A stretch of 64,000 nucleotides of DNA from Oxyruncus cristatus (lineage: Eukaryota > Chordata > Aves > Passeriformes > Cotingidae), in assembly GCA_013399855.1 (NCBI GenBank), contig VXAY01000172.1:1453828-1517827 (forward strand), given 5' to 3'. This document shows, one piece after another, positions 24,785-38,600 of this stretch (position 1 is its first letter; every line of letters begins with the position of its first letter). Below the pieces are notes generated by a model. The model was not told where the DNA came from and did no database searches. It was given only the letters and a program-made list of their open reading frames with translations. A program made the position numbers and the translations under genes.

Positions 24785-26095
24785 AATATTTAGACGAGCA
24801 AGTAGCAAATATTTTCGATCACGCCACGGCTCCAGGCAGAGGAACCTGACACCCAGGGAGCCAGGAGGGCTCCTCGGGCGCACGGACGGATGCTCGGACA
24901 GCGAGAAGGCGCCGATTTCCCCACCAACATCCCCGCGGACGCCGCCACCGCCCCCAGCTTTCCAGGGGTGCGAGAGAGCCCCGTGGAGCCAGGCCAGGGC
25001 AGAGCTGTCCGCGCTCCCGGGGCTCTTCCCGCGACACCCGGGGCCGCGGCGCCCGTCCGGCCGGGGTCTCTCCCGCCGCGGAGCAACAGCGAGACANNNN
25101 NNNNNNNNNNNNNNNNNNNNNNNNNNNNNNNNNNNNNNNNNNNNNNNNNNNNNNNNNNNNNNNNNNNNNNNNNNNNNNNNNNNNNNNNNNNNNNNNNNNN
25201 NNNNNNNNNNNNNNNNNNNNNNNNNNNNNNNNNNNNNNNNNNNNNNNNNNNNNNNNNNNNNNNNNNNNNNNNNNNNNNNNNNNNNNNNNNNNNNNNNNNN
25301 NNNNNNNNNNNNNNNNNNNNNNNNNNNNNNNNNNNNNNNNNNNNNNNNNNNNNNNNNNNNNNNNNNNNNNNNNNNNNNNNNNNNNNNNNNNNNNNNNNNN
25401 NNNNNNNNNNNNNNNNNNNNNNNNNNNNNNNNNNNNNNNNNNNNNNNNNNNNNNNNNNNNNNNNNNNNNNNNNNNNNNNNNNNNNNNNNNNNNNNNNNNN
25501 NNNNNNNNNNNNNNNNNNNNNNNNNNNNNNNNNNNNNNNNNNNNNNNNNNNNNNNNNNNNNNNNNNNNNNNNNNNNNNNNNNNNNNNNNNNNNNNNNNNN
25601 NNNNNNNNNNNNNNNNNNNNNNNNNNNNNNNNNNNNNNNNNNNNNNNNNNNNNNNNNNNNNNNNNNNNNNNNNNNNNNNNNNNNNNNNNNNNNNNNNNNN
25701 NNNNNNNNNNNNNNNNNNNNNNNNNNNNNNNNNNNNNNNNNNNNNNNNNNNNNNNNNNNNNNNNNNNNNNNNNNNNNNNNNNNNNNNNNNNNNNNNNNNN
25801 NNNNNNNNNNNNNNNNNNNNNNNNNNNNNNNNNNNNNNNNNNNNNNNNNNNNNNNNNNNNNNNNNNNNNNNNNNNNNNNNNNNNNNNNNNNNNNNNNNNN
25901 NNNNNNNNNNNNNNNNNNNNNNNNNNNNCGCCTCCGGCTGCGGCTCCCGCGAGAGCGCCCGCGGCTCAGCGACTCCCGGGAACGGGGGAGAGGACGGGCT
26001 GCGGGTCCCAGCTCTCGGCCGGGGGCAGCGGCGGTGCTGGGATCAGCACGCCTTGTCCGGGATGGGCCGGCGAGGAGCAACAGCTGAATTTACCT
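24785..26095. promoter_or_regulatory. CpG island, probable promoter / first-exon region
   Basis: Sequence on both sides of the assembly gap is strongly GC- and CpG-rich (for example 'cccgcggacgccgccaccgc' at the left and 'cgcgagagcgcccgcggctc' at the right) in an otherwise CpG-poor window. This is the standard signature of a vertebrate CpG-island promoter. No start codon, TATA box or first exon can be fixed because the centre is missing. A strong donor-like site lies on the minus strand just left of the island ('ccgt|gtaagt', exon edge 24589) and another on the plus strand ('gcag|gtaagc', exon edge 24534). Either direction, or both, is possible. Confidence 0.75.
25097..25928. other. Assembly gap (832 N)
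   Basis: A continuous run of N in the middle of the CpG island. GC-rich promoter cores commonly drop out of short-read assemblies. Long open frames that appear to cross this gap are meaningless. Confidence 0.99.
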
Positions 26096-26240
26096 TCATA
26101 AGCTTGTGCTCAGAAGTGGTTTGTGTGACAGTTAATTGGGCCACTTAATGAAATGATCCTAGCAATCAAACCAGAGATTTTTTTCATACGTGAGTCTCAA
26201 AACGTTTGTTCACGCTACTTCGGGGAAGTTTTTCCTCGAT
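26096..26240. promoter_or_regulatory. Candidate regulatory sequence flanking the CpG island
   Basis: Immediately right of the island the text changes to AT-rich, low-repeat sequence with homeodomain- and TALE-like words ('tgtgtgacagttaattgggc', 'cacttaatgaaatgatccta'). It includes a donor-like 'catac|gtgagt' near 26189 on the plus strand, which could close a rightward first exon. The evidence is composition and position only. Confidence 0.25.
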
Positions 26241-26899
26241 TTTAAGCCAGAGGAACTGTCACTTCTCTACCCTTATTGTAGCTGTGCATAAGGAATCACT
26301 CCTTCCCCTTCCAGCCGGACAGATTCCTGACCGTCTCCCGTAACTTGCAGCCATGTGTTTGATGTCGAGGGAAAATAGAAATTAGGAGGAGAAATTCAAG
26401 TCAGCCATGCTGCGTACTATCTAATCGCCTAGCCGAGAGCGTTTCGTATGTTAAGCAACATCATCAAGTTGCATGACGCATTTTCTCCTTGGTCAGGAAA
26501 AGCTACGTACCCCTTGCAATATCCTGTTTTGCTATAAGTATTTTCCTGTAATGTATTCAAGTGCAAGTGCCGCAGTCATACGGAGACGGGGATCATTGCC
26601 TCATGAGCACGTCCGTGGCATTTGCAGCCGTGCCCTCTAATGACAGGCTATGGATGTTGTTGAACAGGACTGGGGAGAACGCGGTGCTGGAGAACAGCAC
26701 AGACCTGCTGGTAACAGCCCACACTTCCCCAATACCTTCCATCCGCTTAGGCAAAAGCATCGTTATCTCACTGATCTGCAATATAAAATAAACCCAAGAG
26801 ATTTATGCTTGCTCACATTAGAGAAAAGCGCCTTGAAATTTTTCATCAAAACCTAATCTCCACTGGATTTTCTAGCAAATTTTACTGAGCAGCTGCTAC

Positions 26900-27085
26900 A
26901 GCGATGAATCAGAGTGCAGCTGCCTGCAAACTACATTAATAATCCACCACTGTACATCCTGTAGTCCTGTCAAAAAAGATGGCTTGCAACAGGTCTGCGA
27001 TAAATGAGCCATCATTAGCCACTAAGGTCTGGTCTTAATTACTGACAGGTATTATACTTCCTACTTGTGCATGCTGTGGAACGGC
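26900..27085. promoter_or_regulatory. Candidate conserved noncoding element
   Basis: A non-repetitive stretch with packed AT-type binding words: 'actacattaataatccacca', 'gataaatgagccatcattag' and 'ggtcttaattactgacaggt' (TAATTA core followed by TGACAG, a Meis/TALE-type word). No open frame or splice pair is recognised. Proposed as an enhancer-like element purely on word content. Confidence 0.27.
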
Positions 27086-30000
27086 TGTACATAGACTACT
27101 TCCACAGTCTTTTAGCTGTGACAAATGGGTGCTACAGTCAGTCTGGTCCAGCCAAAATTCCCTTTAAAATGCTTCATTTTACAAACAAAAGCAAGAAGAA
27201 CAAGGCGTTACAGCTCCAGTCCTAACTCTCCAGCCCCCAGTTATTTCTTGCCTCAGGGCAGGTTTGCAAGATACTCAAAGCATTAGGAGTAAAGAGAGAG
27301 AAACCTCCTCAAGCTAAGAAAGGAAAAGTGCTCTGGGAATTCAGAGACTGTGCACGGTTTCCTTCAGAAAAGAACCCCTTCCCCTGAGGCAGAGCCTTAT
27401 GTAAATTCTTCAGGTGGGACTTGTGTGCATCAGATGTGCTGTTTTGTTAAACAAAAAACACCAACCAAACCAAAAGCGAGCCCAGCTACTTTCTTCAGCT
27501 CTCAGTAGAAGCATCCTTCAGACACACCTCTGAGTGAGATATTGCAAACATCCTTAGGTTTGTAAGTGAAGAAGGTTTGCCTCTTTTTATAGACTGAAAA
27601 CTGAGGCTCAGAGGTGAAGATGGCATCATGGATCCTTATCTAGATGTTTAATTCTTACTGAATTTGGTTAGGAGCATGAATGAATATCTTTGATTGTCTG
27701 TGTCATTCAGAGCTTGTATGGAAGTATATAAAAAGGTTAAAGAGCTGCAAAGAAAACTATTTCTTTATAATGTTATATTAAACGGGTACTGGAGTACTGT
27801 TGAAATCTGAAATTTTGGTTCCAATATTTGTAAAGTAGAGCTATATCACTGCAGAGTTAAGGAACCGAACAAAATGAATTTAAAAAGCAAGGAAGTTTAC
27901 CTTTGTGTGACTAGTTAATTATGAATTTCTGAAGAGCAAACACTGTGTAGAATTTTACAAAATATGGCAAACTCCAGCTTTTAAATTCTTATGTTTATTT
28001 CTTCAGTCTAAGCCAACTTCTGCATGCTACATAAATTTAGGTGGGGCTTTGACTGGAGCATTAGTTTATTTAGTGGCTGTGTTTATGGTATATGCAACAG
28101 ATGTAACTGTGCTATGGACAGGAGCAAAAAAAAATCTGCAGTAAATACATATATGGCCAGGTGTAATCTTTAACAATTTTACTTGGCTGATAAGCAGAAG
28201 AACTTAACAATTAAAGAAAAAATAGTCTTCTTTGTGTAGGTTTCAGACAGGTACTGGCAAATTACTTAACATAGCCTGTAAACTGATAAACAATTTGACT
28301 GTTCCAGGTGCAAACCCTACAGAAAGGGTGATTTCTTACCTCCAGTACAGTACCTAGTGCTTAACTTGGAGGAGGGAGGAGTTGTACGGTGCTTTAAGGG
28401 ATTTAACTTCTGTTTCTTTGTTGACACTGATTCAAAAACACGAACCAGAGAGTTGTTACAAAATTTTAACAAGCTCAGCAATTATCTCCTAGTTTTTATT
28501 TTGATGCTAAGGAAAGATTACACTATTCAAGATTGGAGTGATCCCACCTCAGCTTTCAAATCAGCTAAACATCCAATGCTTTATTGCACATATAGATAGT
28601 AAATAGAGAAAGACAAATGTGATACCAGAGGGCAGGAATTTTACATCAGTTTAACAGATTCACAGTTCAGGAAATCTGAATTCTTGTCTGCATCCTTCCC
28701 TCTCTCTGCATTACACCCTGACCCTTTATGCGCCCACTGATTCAGGAGGCATCTGGACTGATGCTGAGGCAGGCAAAGCCTGAGCTCTGCTTCTCAGAAT
28801 AGCTGCTGAGCAATGAGCTGGTGCCTCAGCTGCAGTAAATCAGTTTGGTGTTACTGACTTCAGTGGACAGGGCTGACATGCCCTAGTTGAGGACCTGGAC
28901 ATACACATGGAGTCTCCCTCTTACTAGAAGGAAGTTACGAAAATACAGAAGGAGGTCACCCTGAAATGCGCAGTGGAGGCTACACACATTCCAGAAATAT
29001 TTACCCAGCCCTTGAAGGAAATAGTCTGTTTTTCCCCCATTGTTTCATTTCTTTGGCACATTTTCCTTGAACTGCAGGTTTTTGAACAGTACTTTGTGCA
29101 AGAATACCTGTGTTTGTCTTGGTGGTTTTTTCAATTGACATAGTTTGGCAGCCTTCAGCCTTGGAATTGTTTGTAACTTTTTAGTGGCTCGAATGTAAAT
29201 TACATTTAAGCTTTTTTCCACTGAGGAAACATAAAAAATATTAACAACTGAAAACGAAATTGCTGAGATTCTTGTAAGTGAAGTTGGGAGCCTGAACCTG
29301 AGCCACTTTGTCTTAGCAGTTAGAAAGAGAAATGTGCTTCCCACAATACTTCTCCCTCCTGCAGTTTTTCTGGTGCACCTCCTCAGAGCCAGCAGCAAGA
29401 GCCCAAATGCATGGTGAGGAGCAGCCAGAAGGCCCCAGTCCCATGTGTCTGATCCCGCCTCTCTCCTGCTCTACCTGCAGACCTGGGAAAAGGGGAAGAG
29501 GTGATGCTATTTGTAACCAGCTGAGCCCCTCAACTGGTGGTGTAATCAGTGTAGGATCTCTCCCCGTGCTCGTTTGAGATGTTGTTCCTTTACAGATATG
29601 TGGCGTTCTTTATGGTGTGTTATTTTGAAGAGGAACAACTTTGTTTCTTGGGATATTGTTAAATCTCCTAAGTGAGTCTCAGGTTAGAAGAAGTTCCCAG
29701 GGGTCACTGATGTAAGGGGGAAAATTTGATGCCTGACCTAGAGGAAAATTAAATTACTCCTTCCTGATTTATAGAGGGTACTTCTCTTACCTCCAACACA
29801 GAGTCTCTGGATTTTTTTTCTGGGCTGGGATTTTGCCTCCCCCAAGAAGCAGCCTAAGGTTCAGTCCCTCTGAATTACCCAGGGGCATGAAAAGCTGAAT
29901 GGGCTGGAAGGCACTAAGAGTCTTGCCAGGGACTTGAGATCTAAGAGAGCTTCTGTTAAGGGTTTTAATTACGTGTTTAACTAAAATACGACATAGGGTT

Positions 30001-32512
30001 TTCAAAATGGGGACAAATTAAATGCTGTCTATCTTCATTAATTTTGATAAAGACACCTAGATGCTACTGTATTATAGATGTTAGAAGCCAGACTTCTGGA
30101 TATTGCTGTGTACCTGCTTCACTCAATTTTTATAACTTATTCCTAGAGGTTTGAGGTTATGGCGTGCTTAAGTATGTCCTCAACTTCCCCCATTGTCTTA
30201 TAAAGTAGAAACAGAAGTTTTCTTTCAAAGCAAAAACATAAAGTTTGCCAAAAGATTTCAAGGGGCTAAATTCTGTTTAGGTGGACTTGAAGGTAGTAGT
30301 AGAATGGATCACAGTCTTATTTCTGTAGTGCTACTACTTCTTTGCTGATTAACATAAAAACTCATGAGGAGGTTGACTTTTGCAGCTATATATAGCTGAT
30401 CTTTGTTTCCTTCAGTACATTTTAGTTTTTCAGCTTATTACAAACAGATTTTGATCACAGTTCACAGACTTTTTCCCCAATGTTCAGAAATGTCTTCATT
30501 TAATAGTATAAATACAATTTACTGGCAGTCAAACAACAAAAATCTTTTTGAAAGATACTAATAATTTCGGAGGGTCTCTGTAATTGAAACTCAACAGAGA
30601 GAGCTTTTGAGGATGTGCTGAGAATCCACTTCCTGAAAAATCCAACTTACAGGTTGCAGCTTGTGTTGATTATCCCAAAATTGCAATTCCAAGCCATTAG
30701 TTAAACTTTGTCAAGAACTGCATCATTTCCTGGGGTCCTCATTAAAAGCACATTTTCATTCAGATGTAGAACCTAGCTTAAGATCTGTTAGTTTAAGCTA
30801 AATATCACGTTGTTGCATTAATGTGTTTAAAAAATGGCAGTCTCCTACAAATGCAACTACTGAGTAAGAGAAAAATAGCAGAGCTCTAGTGCTAATTCAT
30901 TCACCAGCCCTGGTGGGAAATGAGCAGATTCAGTGTGATTCCTAAGCATTTAAAATTTGGCAGAATTTGAGCAGAGATAGTTGAAACCTTGTATGCACAA
31001 CGCATCTTTTTCTCATGAGGGGAAAGGCTTAGCATTTTAATTAGAGAGCAGGTTAAAAATTTTATTCTGCAACTTTGTATTGAGCTTATTTAATGAGAAG
31101 ATCTGAAAAACATTTCAGAAAGCTGGAAAAATAAAATCTTATCTTCCTTCATCTCTCCCTAATTGGATAAGTGGTCTGGTTTGTCATACTGAAAAGCACA
31201 CGTATTTGTTTTCTCAAATTAGTGAGCTCCTCATGAATTCATACCTTAGTCCAAGCACTATAAAAGTCTAATGTCTTACATAAGTGCTAAGTAAAGGATT
31301 TAATAGAGGCATAAATTAGTGTATTGGCTTTGAATCAGCCATTTACATTTGGGTGCATTTTATTCTCTGCCTCAGGAAAAAATGTGCTTCAGCTTGTACT
31401 CGGGAGCACTATGATGAGCTCTGGAACAATCCCTTTTCTGTTCTCCTTACTTAAAAAAATTGAGGAAAAGGTAAAGCTAGCAGGTCAGCAGTGTTAACAA
31501 AGAGTGCTGACTAGTAAGTGTTAAAACTGCTGGAAGACAAGCTGATTTTTAGACTGAGAAGTTAATGGAGATCCCCCTTTGGGACAGAATAAATTAGCAT
31601 TACATGTGGGATTTATATTTTTCCCCCGACTGTTAAAACATCTCCTGTAGCTTTTCATTTTATACAGATCATTATCCACAATAAGAAGCTGGTCTACACA
31701 ATAACCCGTGTGCATGTGTATGTATCCGTAAATAAATACACTCATATAGATCCCTCTTCATCAGTGCTGGTCACCCCTCTGTGCAGTTCTGTTTAAGCTA
31801 TTACTCCTCTGGAACCGTTTGTCAATGGAAGGAAGTGCCTGTAGAGAAATGATACATTACTCTATAGTTTCTTGCTGTGAAGTGTTGATTTTAAAAAGGG
31901 CTGGCAGTTTGCAGCTGACCCCCTGGTAAAAAGTGAACAGACGTGGTTTAGGAGGTTTTAGTTTTCTTTTGTCCTGTTGTTATGCCCGGTTTATGGCATC
32001 TTTTATTGTCTTTCAGCTATGCCATACTCAGCAATGGATTTATCCCCTATGTTTGGCCTTTTCCCCTCTGGGAGCTCAGGATTCTTTCCCATTTCCATTT
32101 CTACATTTTTAAGCTGTGACAGCCATCCTATTGCCTAGTTATTAGCTAGCAGAGCAGGTGTGCAATGTTTTCTTTTAGAAAGGATGCTGTTAGCACCCTA
32201 ATTCAGTGAGCAGCACAGTGATCATCCTCTGTTGTACAGACTGAAAACATCAAAAAGGATGTTAGTGTAAGATAAGAGAATGAAGACCAAAAACAGGGCG
32301 GCATGGGCTAAACTGAAATAAAGTGGAAAGAAAGTCTATTGCCATTAAAAAATATTAATCTTGCAATAGTATCTATGTATTGGTAACTTGGATTAACAGT
32401 AAGGCTGCTCTCTGAATACCAGCAGTGCACAACTGAGCTTTTAGGCATTGATACCTTCCATATTTGCCATATCAGACATTTTCTTTACTACTCCATGAGA
32501 AAATGTAGATCT
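27086..32512. other. AT-rich stretch, no gene recognised
   Basis: I see no repeat of a family I can name, no long open frame and no convincing splice-flanked coding segment. A slightly GC-richer patch at about 29340-29580 carries a short plus-strand frame (81 codons) without gene context. Confidence 0.4.
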
Positions 32513-32610
32513 AGGAAGGAGCTTCTGCCGTAGTCTAATGACCACGGGTGGTGTTGGATCAAGGGTTGGACTTGAAGGTCTTTTCCAATCGGTTGATTCT
32601 ATGATTCTGC
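32513..32610 (+). mobile_element. CR1 LINE 3' fragment
   Basis: Sense CR1 3' end: 'gtggtgttggatcaagggtt', 'ggacttgaaggtcttttcca' and 'atcggttgattctatgattc' in order, ending with the typical tail repeat. About 100 bp, 5'-truncated, comparatively well preserved. It is the only CR1 fragment I recognise right of the CpG island. Confidence 0.82.
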
Positions 32611-35600
32611 CAGGCTCTTGGACACACACTATTACTGCATTTGCAGGATGGGTAAGACAGAAATGGGTGTATCACTCATAAAGTCTTATGAGGTAACTGA
32701 TTGTGTCTTTGTGAATTAATATCAGAACCATCGCAATCAAGAAAAAAATTCTATTCTTAGTTTCTTAATAGTCATCAAAGCATATGTCTCCCCTTAGTAT
32801 CTCCTGCTTTGAGAAGACCTTCAAAGTTATTTAGGCATGTAGTGGAACTGGGGCAGTGATAATTGACCTTTCTTTGGACCAAAATTCTAAAGACTCAAAG
32901 ATGAGTCTTGCACCATGATTCCTAGACATGGATCCCTCACAAATGTAGCCAGGGGAGTTAGATTTTCTTTAGTCAAAGGCAGTAAATTATTACTTATTCA
33001 TAATAAGGCTGTGTCGGGCATGCAGTGTGTAGTTGGGGTGAATGAACTCATTTTCAAATAGATTACCTGTGCCTGAAGAATAGTTAATGAAGCACATTTT
33101 TTAAATTTCCTTTACCTACCCTACATTTAGTAATTATAGTTCCTAATTAATGACATCAAGAGTTGAACTTTGGCTTTTAAAGCACCAAACCCTTGCTGTG
33201 CTCTAGACACATTTACATTCCATTTATGCAAGTCACCCAATTAAAATGTACTCATAGAAAGTATATAATACACCCAAATGAATACATTATTTCCCTTATT
33301 AATCTGCTTTCTTTGCTTTTCAGCAGAAATGAACAACCTTTCCCTTTACCCCAAATGGGAGTTCATGGAAAAAAAAAAAGGCAAGAAAACCAAACCCAAC
33401 CCTAAAATAGGCAGCAAAAGTACATTTAAGGAAAATTTCTCAGGTCAAATTAGTAAGTTAACATTCTTAAAAAAAGAATTGGGAAAAGGAAAGCTTTCCT
33501 TTTAATTTTGCTTATATGACTACATTTAAAAATTGAAAAAATGTGGTAAAGGGAGGAACTAATTTGAAATTTTCCATGCTGCCACATGAAAACAGCAGAT
33601 GGCAGCAATAGAGACAGTGTGCATCAAAATCCAGGGTTTGTCTTCCTCACTTCGGTGGGTAGGCTTTGAATCATTCTTTGGCTAACATTTATTCTAGTTG
33701 GTTCTGAAAACATAAGAAAGTAAAAAATTCTCTTTTGGGTATGCAATCTCACTATCTGTGATCTTCATCCTGGAAAGGTATTTCTTGGCTTAAGTCTCTC
33801 TGGACTGGCACAGAAGTATCCTTTGTCCTTTATCTTCTGTGCTTTATAATGCTTGAGAAATTGTGCTCAAGGCCAAGGTGAATGCCCAGAGCAACTTGGT
33901 CTTTTTATTTTGTTTTAAATGCAATATTGGTGAATAAGGACATTTCTCCCTCAAAAACATGCTTCTCAGACAAAATCCTTTGTGTGGCAACTCCCAGTGT
34001 TTTCTGCTGGATACAGAGAATACATTAGGCTGGAGACAAGATATGAGAACGTTGCTGCATGAGTACCATGTGATGAATAGAGTCACAGACAGAGGCAGTG
34101 CTTCTCAAAAGACAAAGAAATATGCCATTCAAAAACTAATATTGCCAAGGTTGTGAGACAGGCATTGAAGATAAAAGTTGCATTTAATATCCAGGTGCTC
34201 ATAAATTCATCCTTTAAATAGCAACCAGTGTAGGGTAGATTTCCACACATAGTTCAGGGCATTGACTTTAGGTTCTGCTCCATGTTTTCAGAGGTATAAT
34301 GTGTTTTAAGGAAACAAAACTTGAACTGTGAGGGGTAAGTTTTCTTTCGGACTTCATAGTCAAGGAAAGCAAGTGCATTGTGACAGTACAAAGTCAAATT
34401 TAGCAAAAATATCTCAAGTTAATAATTCCTGTAACATTACGGAATGGTATGTCATGCTCTGTACATTCCTTTACCACATTTCAGATGAGGCAACCCGGTC
34501 CTCTTCAGAGGACGTTTCTAAATGTTTCTAAATGTTGGGGGTTTTTCTCTGTACTTTGCTAATTCTTTCACTATGTTCTTTTGTACTATGAGATTTGTTT
34601 GGCTCAGACAGCCCTGCCAGGTTGACTTCCTGTTCCAATCACAACTGGTGGTGATTTTCTGAAGGTTATTTGTTTCAAATTTAAAGAAGAAAATTTCTAA
34701 TGGCCTCATAGTGACTTTGAAGTTCCAGTCCTGCATAAGTTCCCTGTTTCTGTGTAAACCTTTTAAAAGTTTCCTCTCTTGTTCTGTGTCTCTGTATGCT
34801 TTAGTAGAGGTATGCATGACAATGAATGACATTTTCTTTCTGAATAAAAGATGCCTCAGACAGATGACATTGGCTATAAATACTATTTTCCTCTGCCAAA
34901 TCAAAGGATTTAGAGATGTCTCCAGCATTATTTCATGGAAAACCTTGTGAGCTGTTCCAGCTATTACAATTTATGAAGATCAAAATCTACTTTAAGTGTA
35001 CTTTCTAAAAAGTCTGTCAAGCCAGAATCTGGCTGGGAGAGGATGGGTGACAGCATAAGAGAGGGAGAATTTTCTTATTTATCTTGTTTCAATATGGTTG
35101 CTACTATATTTTGTGCCTCAGGTAATGTTCAGAAGCCCAGGATGTCTGAACTGAATGTTCTTTCAGCCGTGTCCCTCTCTACCTATGTCAACCTTCCAGC
35201 ATCCTTCAGAGCGGGGACTACCAGTTACCTGCACTGACCATAAAACTGGTACAGGACGTAAACTGCACTCATTGTGCCACGGCACACCACACCAGTGGAG
35301 TGGATGAGAGGATGGAGTCTGCCCAAGTCTATTACCAAGGTGGAAGAAGGGGATGAGCATCCAGAGGTTTAAGAGGAGACTGTAAAGATAACAGAAAAGT
35401 GGACAAGGCAAAAAGCATCAGGCACTAGTAGACCTTAGTAGTTCGGTGAAAATATCACTACATGGACTATATGTAAATGAAGGTAGATAAACGAAGCAGT
35501 GGAAGTTTGATTGTGAAGACAGGTGTTTGGAAGGGCTTTTAAATCATTCCAGCTGGTTCCACATCAGTAAAAAAGGGACTGATTTTGAGGACTGCAAAAA

Positions 35601-38600
35601 ATGTATAAAAATTAATAAAACAGCAAGAAAAATACAGGACTGCAGCAGCTGGGAGAAAGAAAACACAGAGGAAAACCTACTAATTATGTCTGACAACTGG
35701 AGGAGTAGAGCAACCATTCTTTAACAGGCATGGAGTCAAGTTAGTCCTATTTTTCTTGTTTTCTGTGCTTAATGGGTTTATGTTCCTAGGAGGAATACTC
35801 CTGAAAACATGCTGGGTAATTCAGAGAACAAGTGAAAAGCTGCATTTGAATCATCTGTATGTAGCAAAAGAAATTACTTGCAAGCATTTCAAGTGCTACT
35901 GTCTTTCCTCAAGGTCCAGAGAGGAGTTGGTGGGCAGATACCAGTTTCTCACTCTGCTCAACTACCCATTGCATGGACAACTGCACCAAGCAAAATCAAA
36001 ACACTGCCCTACTCCAGCAGCAGTGCTTTATGCCCATTCCTACTTAACTAGCTCTCACTTATATAAATGTAGGATAGAGAAGATCTTGACCCAATAGTAT
36101 GTGTCTCACAACTGGAGGAAAGCTACATGATGCACAAAGGGACATTTGCCAAAAATCTGGCATTTCTCATGCAAACTCGTTCCCATTTAATAAAACAACC
36201 ATGGGTTTTTTTAAATACAAATTGTTGTCTGTAAAGGTTACTGGAACCACATTATAGCTGGAATGTGAGATTATGGAATAAGCACAGTTTGAATGTAATG
36301 TGAGCATACAATATGAGTAAAATGCTTTTGGTGTGCTTGGAGTTGCCTGTGTTTTATTTTTTTCTCAGCATTCTTCCTGTACTCAGTTCCTGTATTGTCT
36401 ATACTGCTTATTTAAATAAATTTGATCTGGTTTTCATCTGAAAAAAACAATGAGGACCATATATGCCTTTTAAGATAGAATTACCTTTTTAGTATTCCTA
36501 CGGCTTGCTACTTGATTGCAAGTACAGTTTATCCTCTAAGTTCATTGCAGCAGAAGAATTTGAATCACCACTGGAATGTATGAGCAGAGAAACTCTACCA
36601 GCAGTGAAGCCCCTCATCAAAAAGAGCTCCTAGTAGTTTTAAGACTGCGTTATGGCTTGGACTGATTTTGTGGTGATTTTTGTTCGGTTTCTTGCCATTA
36701 TTCCAGAAAATACAAAGATCAAAGAAAGAAAGATGTATTGATTGGCTCGGATCTGGTCAAAAACTAGATTTGTGTCTTCTAATGTAACTAACATTTTACA
36801 GATGGCTTGGTTCATGTTAAAGCTAGGGATGCATGTAGATTGAATTATCAGAGGATTAGAACCAGCTGCCTTTGGTTTGAAAATGCTTTTGTGTGTATTC
36901 CGTCCAGCCAAACACACAGAGCAGGCTCTTGCTGTAAGAATTGTAGCAAATGCCTAAGAAAAACCCCCATGAAGAATAATTGAAGGTCTGCCCCTGTTTA
37001 CTGCTGGTTGCCTTTCCTTCAAAGAAAATATGTACATGGCTGAACTCATATTCAGGTCCATAAATCTCATCTTTGACTGTGAATTAACCATAAAAATGAT
37101 CAGCTCTGAAGAATTTACTTGACTAAAACTAGACTCCAGCCCAGTATCCATAGGAAATCCACAAGACACTGGGAGTGACTTTCCAGTTTCCTGCCTTAGA
37201 TTTTGTACACCTTCATAAAGGGATTTGAAACAATCTGATTCTAATTTTGTAATGTTTTGCACTGACTCTGCACATCTCTAAATGACTACACCAGACGCAA
37301 ATCAATGAAGAATAAGCACCAGTGAACAGTGAATTCATCTGCTAGCAAAATTATGTTTTATTATTTACTTCTTCATATTCTGAATATCAAAATCATTTCA
37401 TAATGTCTCGGGACACACAGAAATATCACACAGTGCTAAACGAGTCTGTCAAGATTTTCATTGTTAAACTGGATTTACCCCATTCAATTTATTTAAAGCT
37501 CTCTGAAGATACTTTTAAAAGAATAGTTAAATTATAAAAGTATTCCAAAGATATGTATCATTAAAATACTGACACCCACATTTGCAGCCAAGTTACTACC
37601 ATTAACCAGATAGATTAGAGCTAGTTCTTCTAGCATTAGTGCTATATAGTTTTATTCTATTCTAGATTCTTAAGTTCATTACTTTTGAAATTGCGAAAAA
37701 CAAGGATAAATTCTGGCATAATACCCTTGAAGTCTTCTGTTATTGATGTCTACTTACTACTGATATCCACTTATCCAATTATTCTGGATGCTTCTCTGCA
37801 CAGAAAATCACTTGGTGCAAAATTCAGAAATCTTTTGCTAAATTAAGTTCTCTTTGCGTATATGCTTAGTTAGACCAGGTAATTTTTAAGGGGTGATTCT
37901 TTTCAAATTTATTACATGGAATAATCCCAACAAAAAAAAGTTCAGGCTTAATAGGAATAAATGCTTTATATTTTTATTAACTTCAGGGGATATTTCTTTG
38001 CAGAACTTTTTTCCTAAAGCAGATCACTTACGGTAAAATCAGTGTGCTTCTATGATGCATGTTTTTCCCATAAACTTCAATTCCCTTTACAGCTTATGCT
38101 GATGCTTCTGAGAAATAAGGCTTTGTCTTGAATACAGAGCCAAATCAATCACTAACTTCTCATCCATAAGGTTTATGATGCATGCCAGGCTTCTAAAGTC
38201 GGGTGTAATTTTGCATCAGGTATTATATGATTTTACTAAAAATGTAACATTAATCTTGTGTGCATGTATTTGTATACCAAAGGAAAATACAAAGCAAAGT
38301 TTTAACTCTGTCTTCATCTTGTCTTGGCAGTCTTTGTGGATTGCATTGGAGCTATACTGCTGCAATCCGGTTCACCCGGTTAAGCTTCTCTCCCTGGTTT
38401 TTTGCTAATTACCTTTTTAATTCCCAGTGGTAGTGAGTACAGTCTGACTTGCTGCAGCGAACTCCAGTGAAAAGCATTATTCAGCTCCCAGGAGATTCTT
38501 TTCTGGAAGTCCTATTGTATTTTTATTTTTGAGTATTAGTTTAAATGGAAAATGTGGCTCCTTAAATTTCTCAGCCATACCAGTGAAAGCTAAAGGCATT

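Noticed and set aside
24638..26101. Very long open frames on both strands crossing the CpG island (up to 480 codons)
   Set aside because: Most of their length is the 832-N gap read as unknown residues. The real parts are GC-rich sequence open on both strands.
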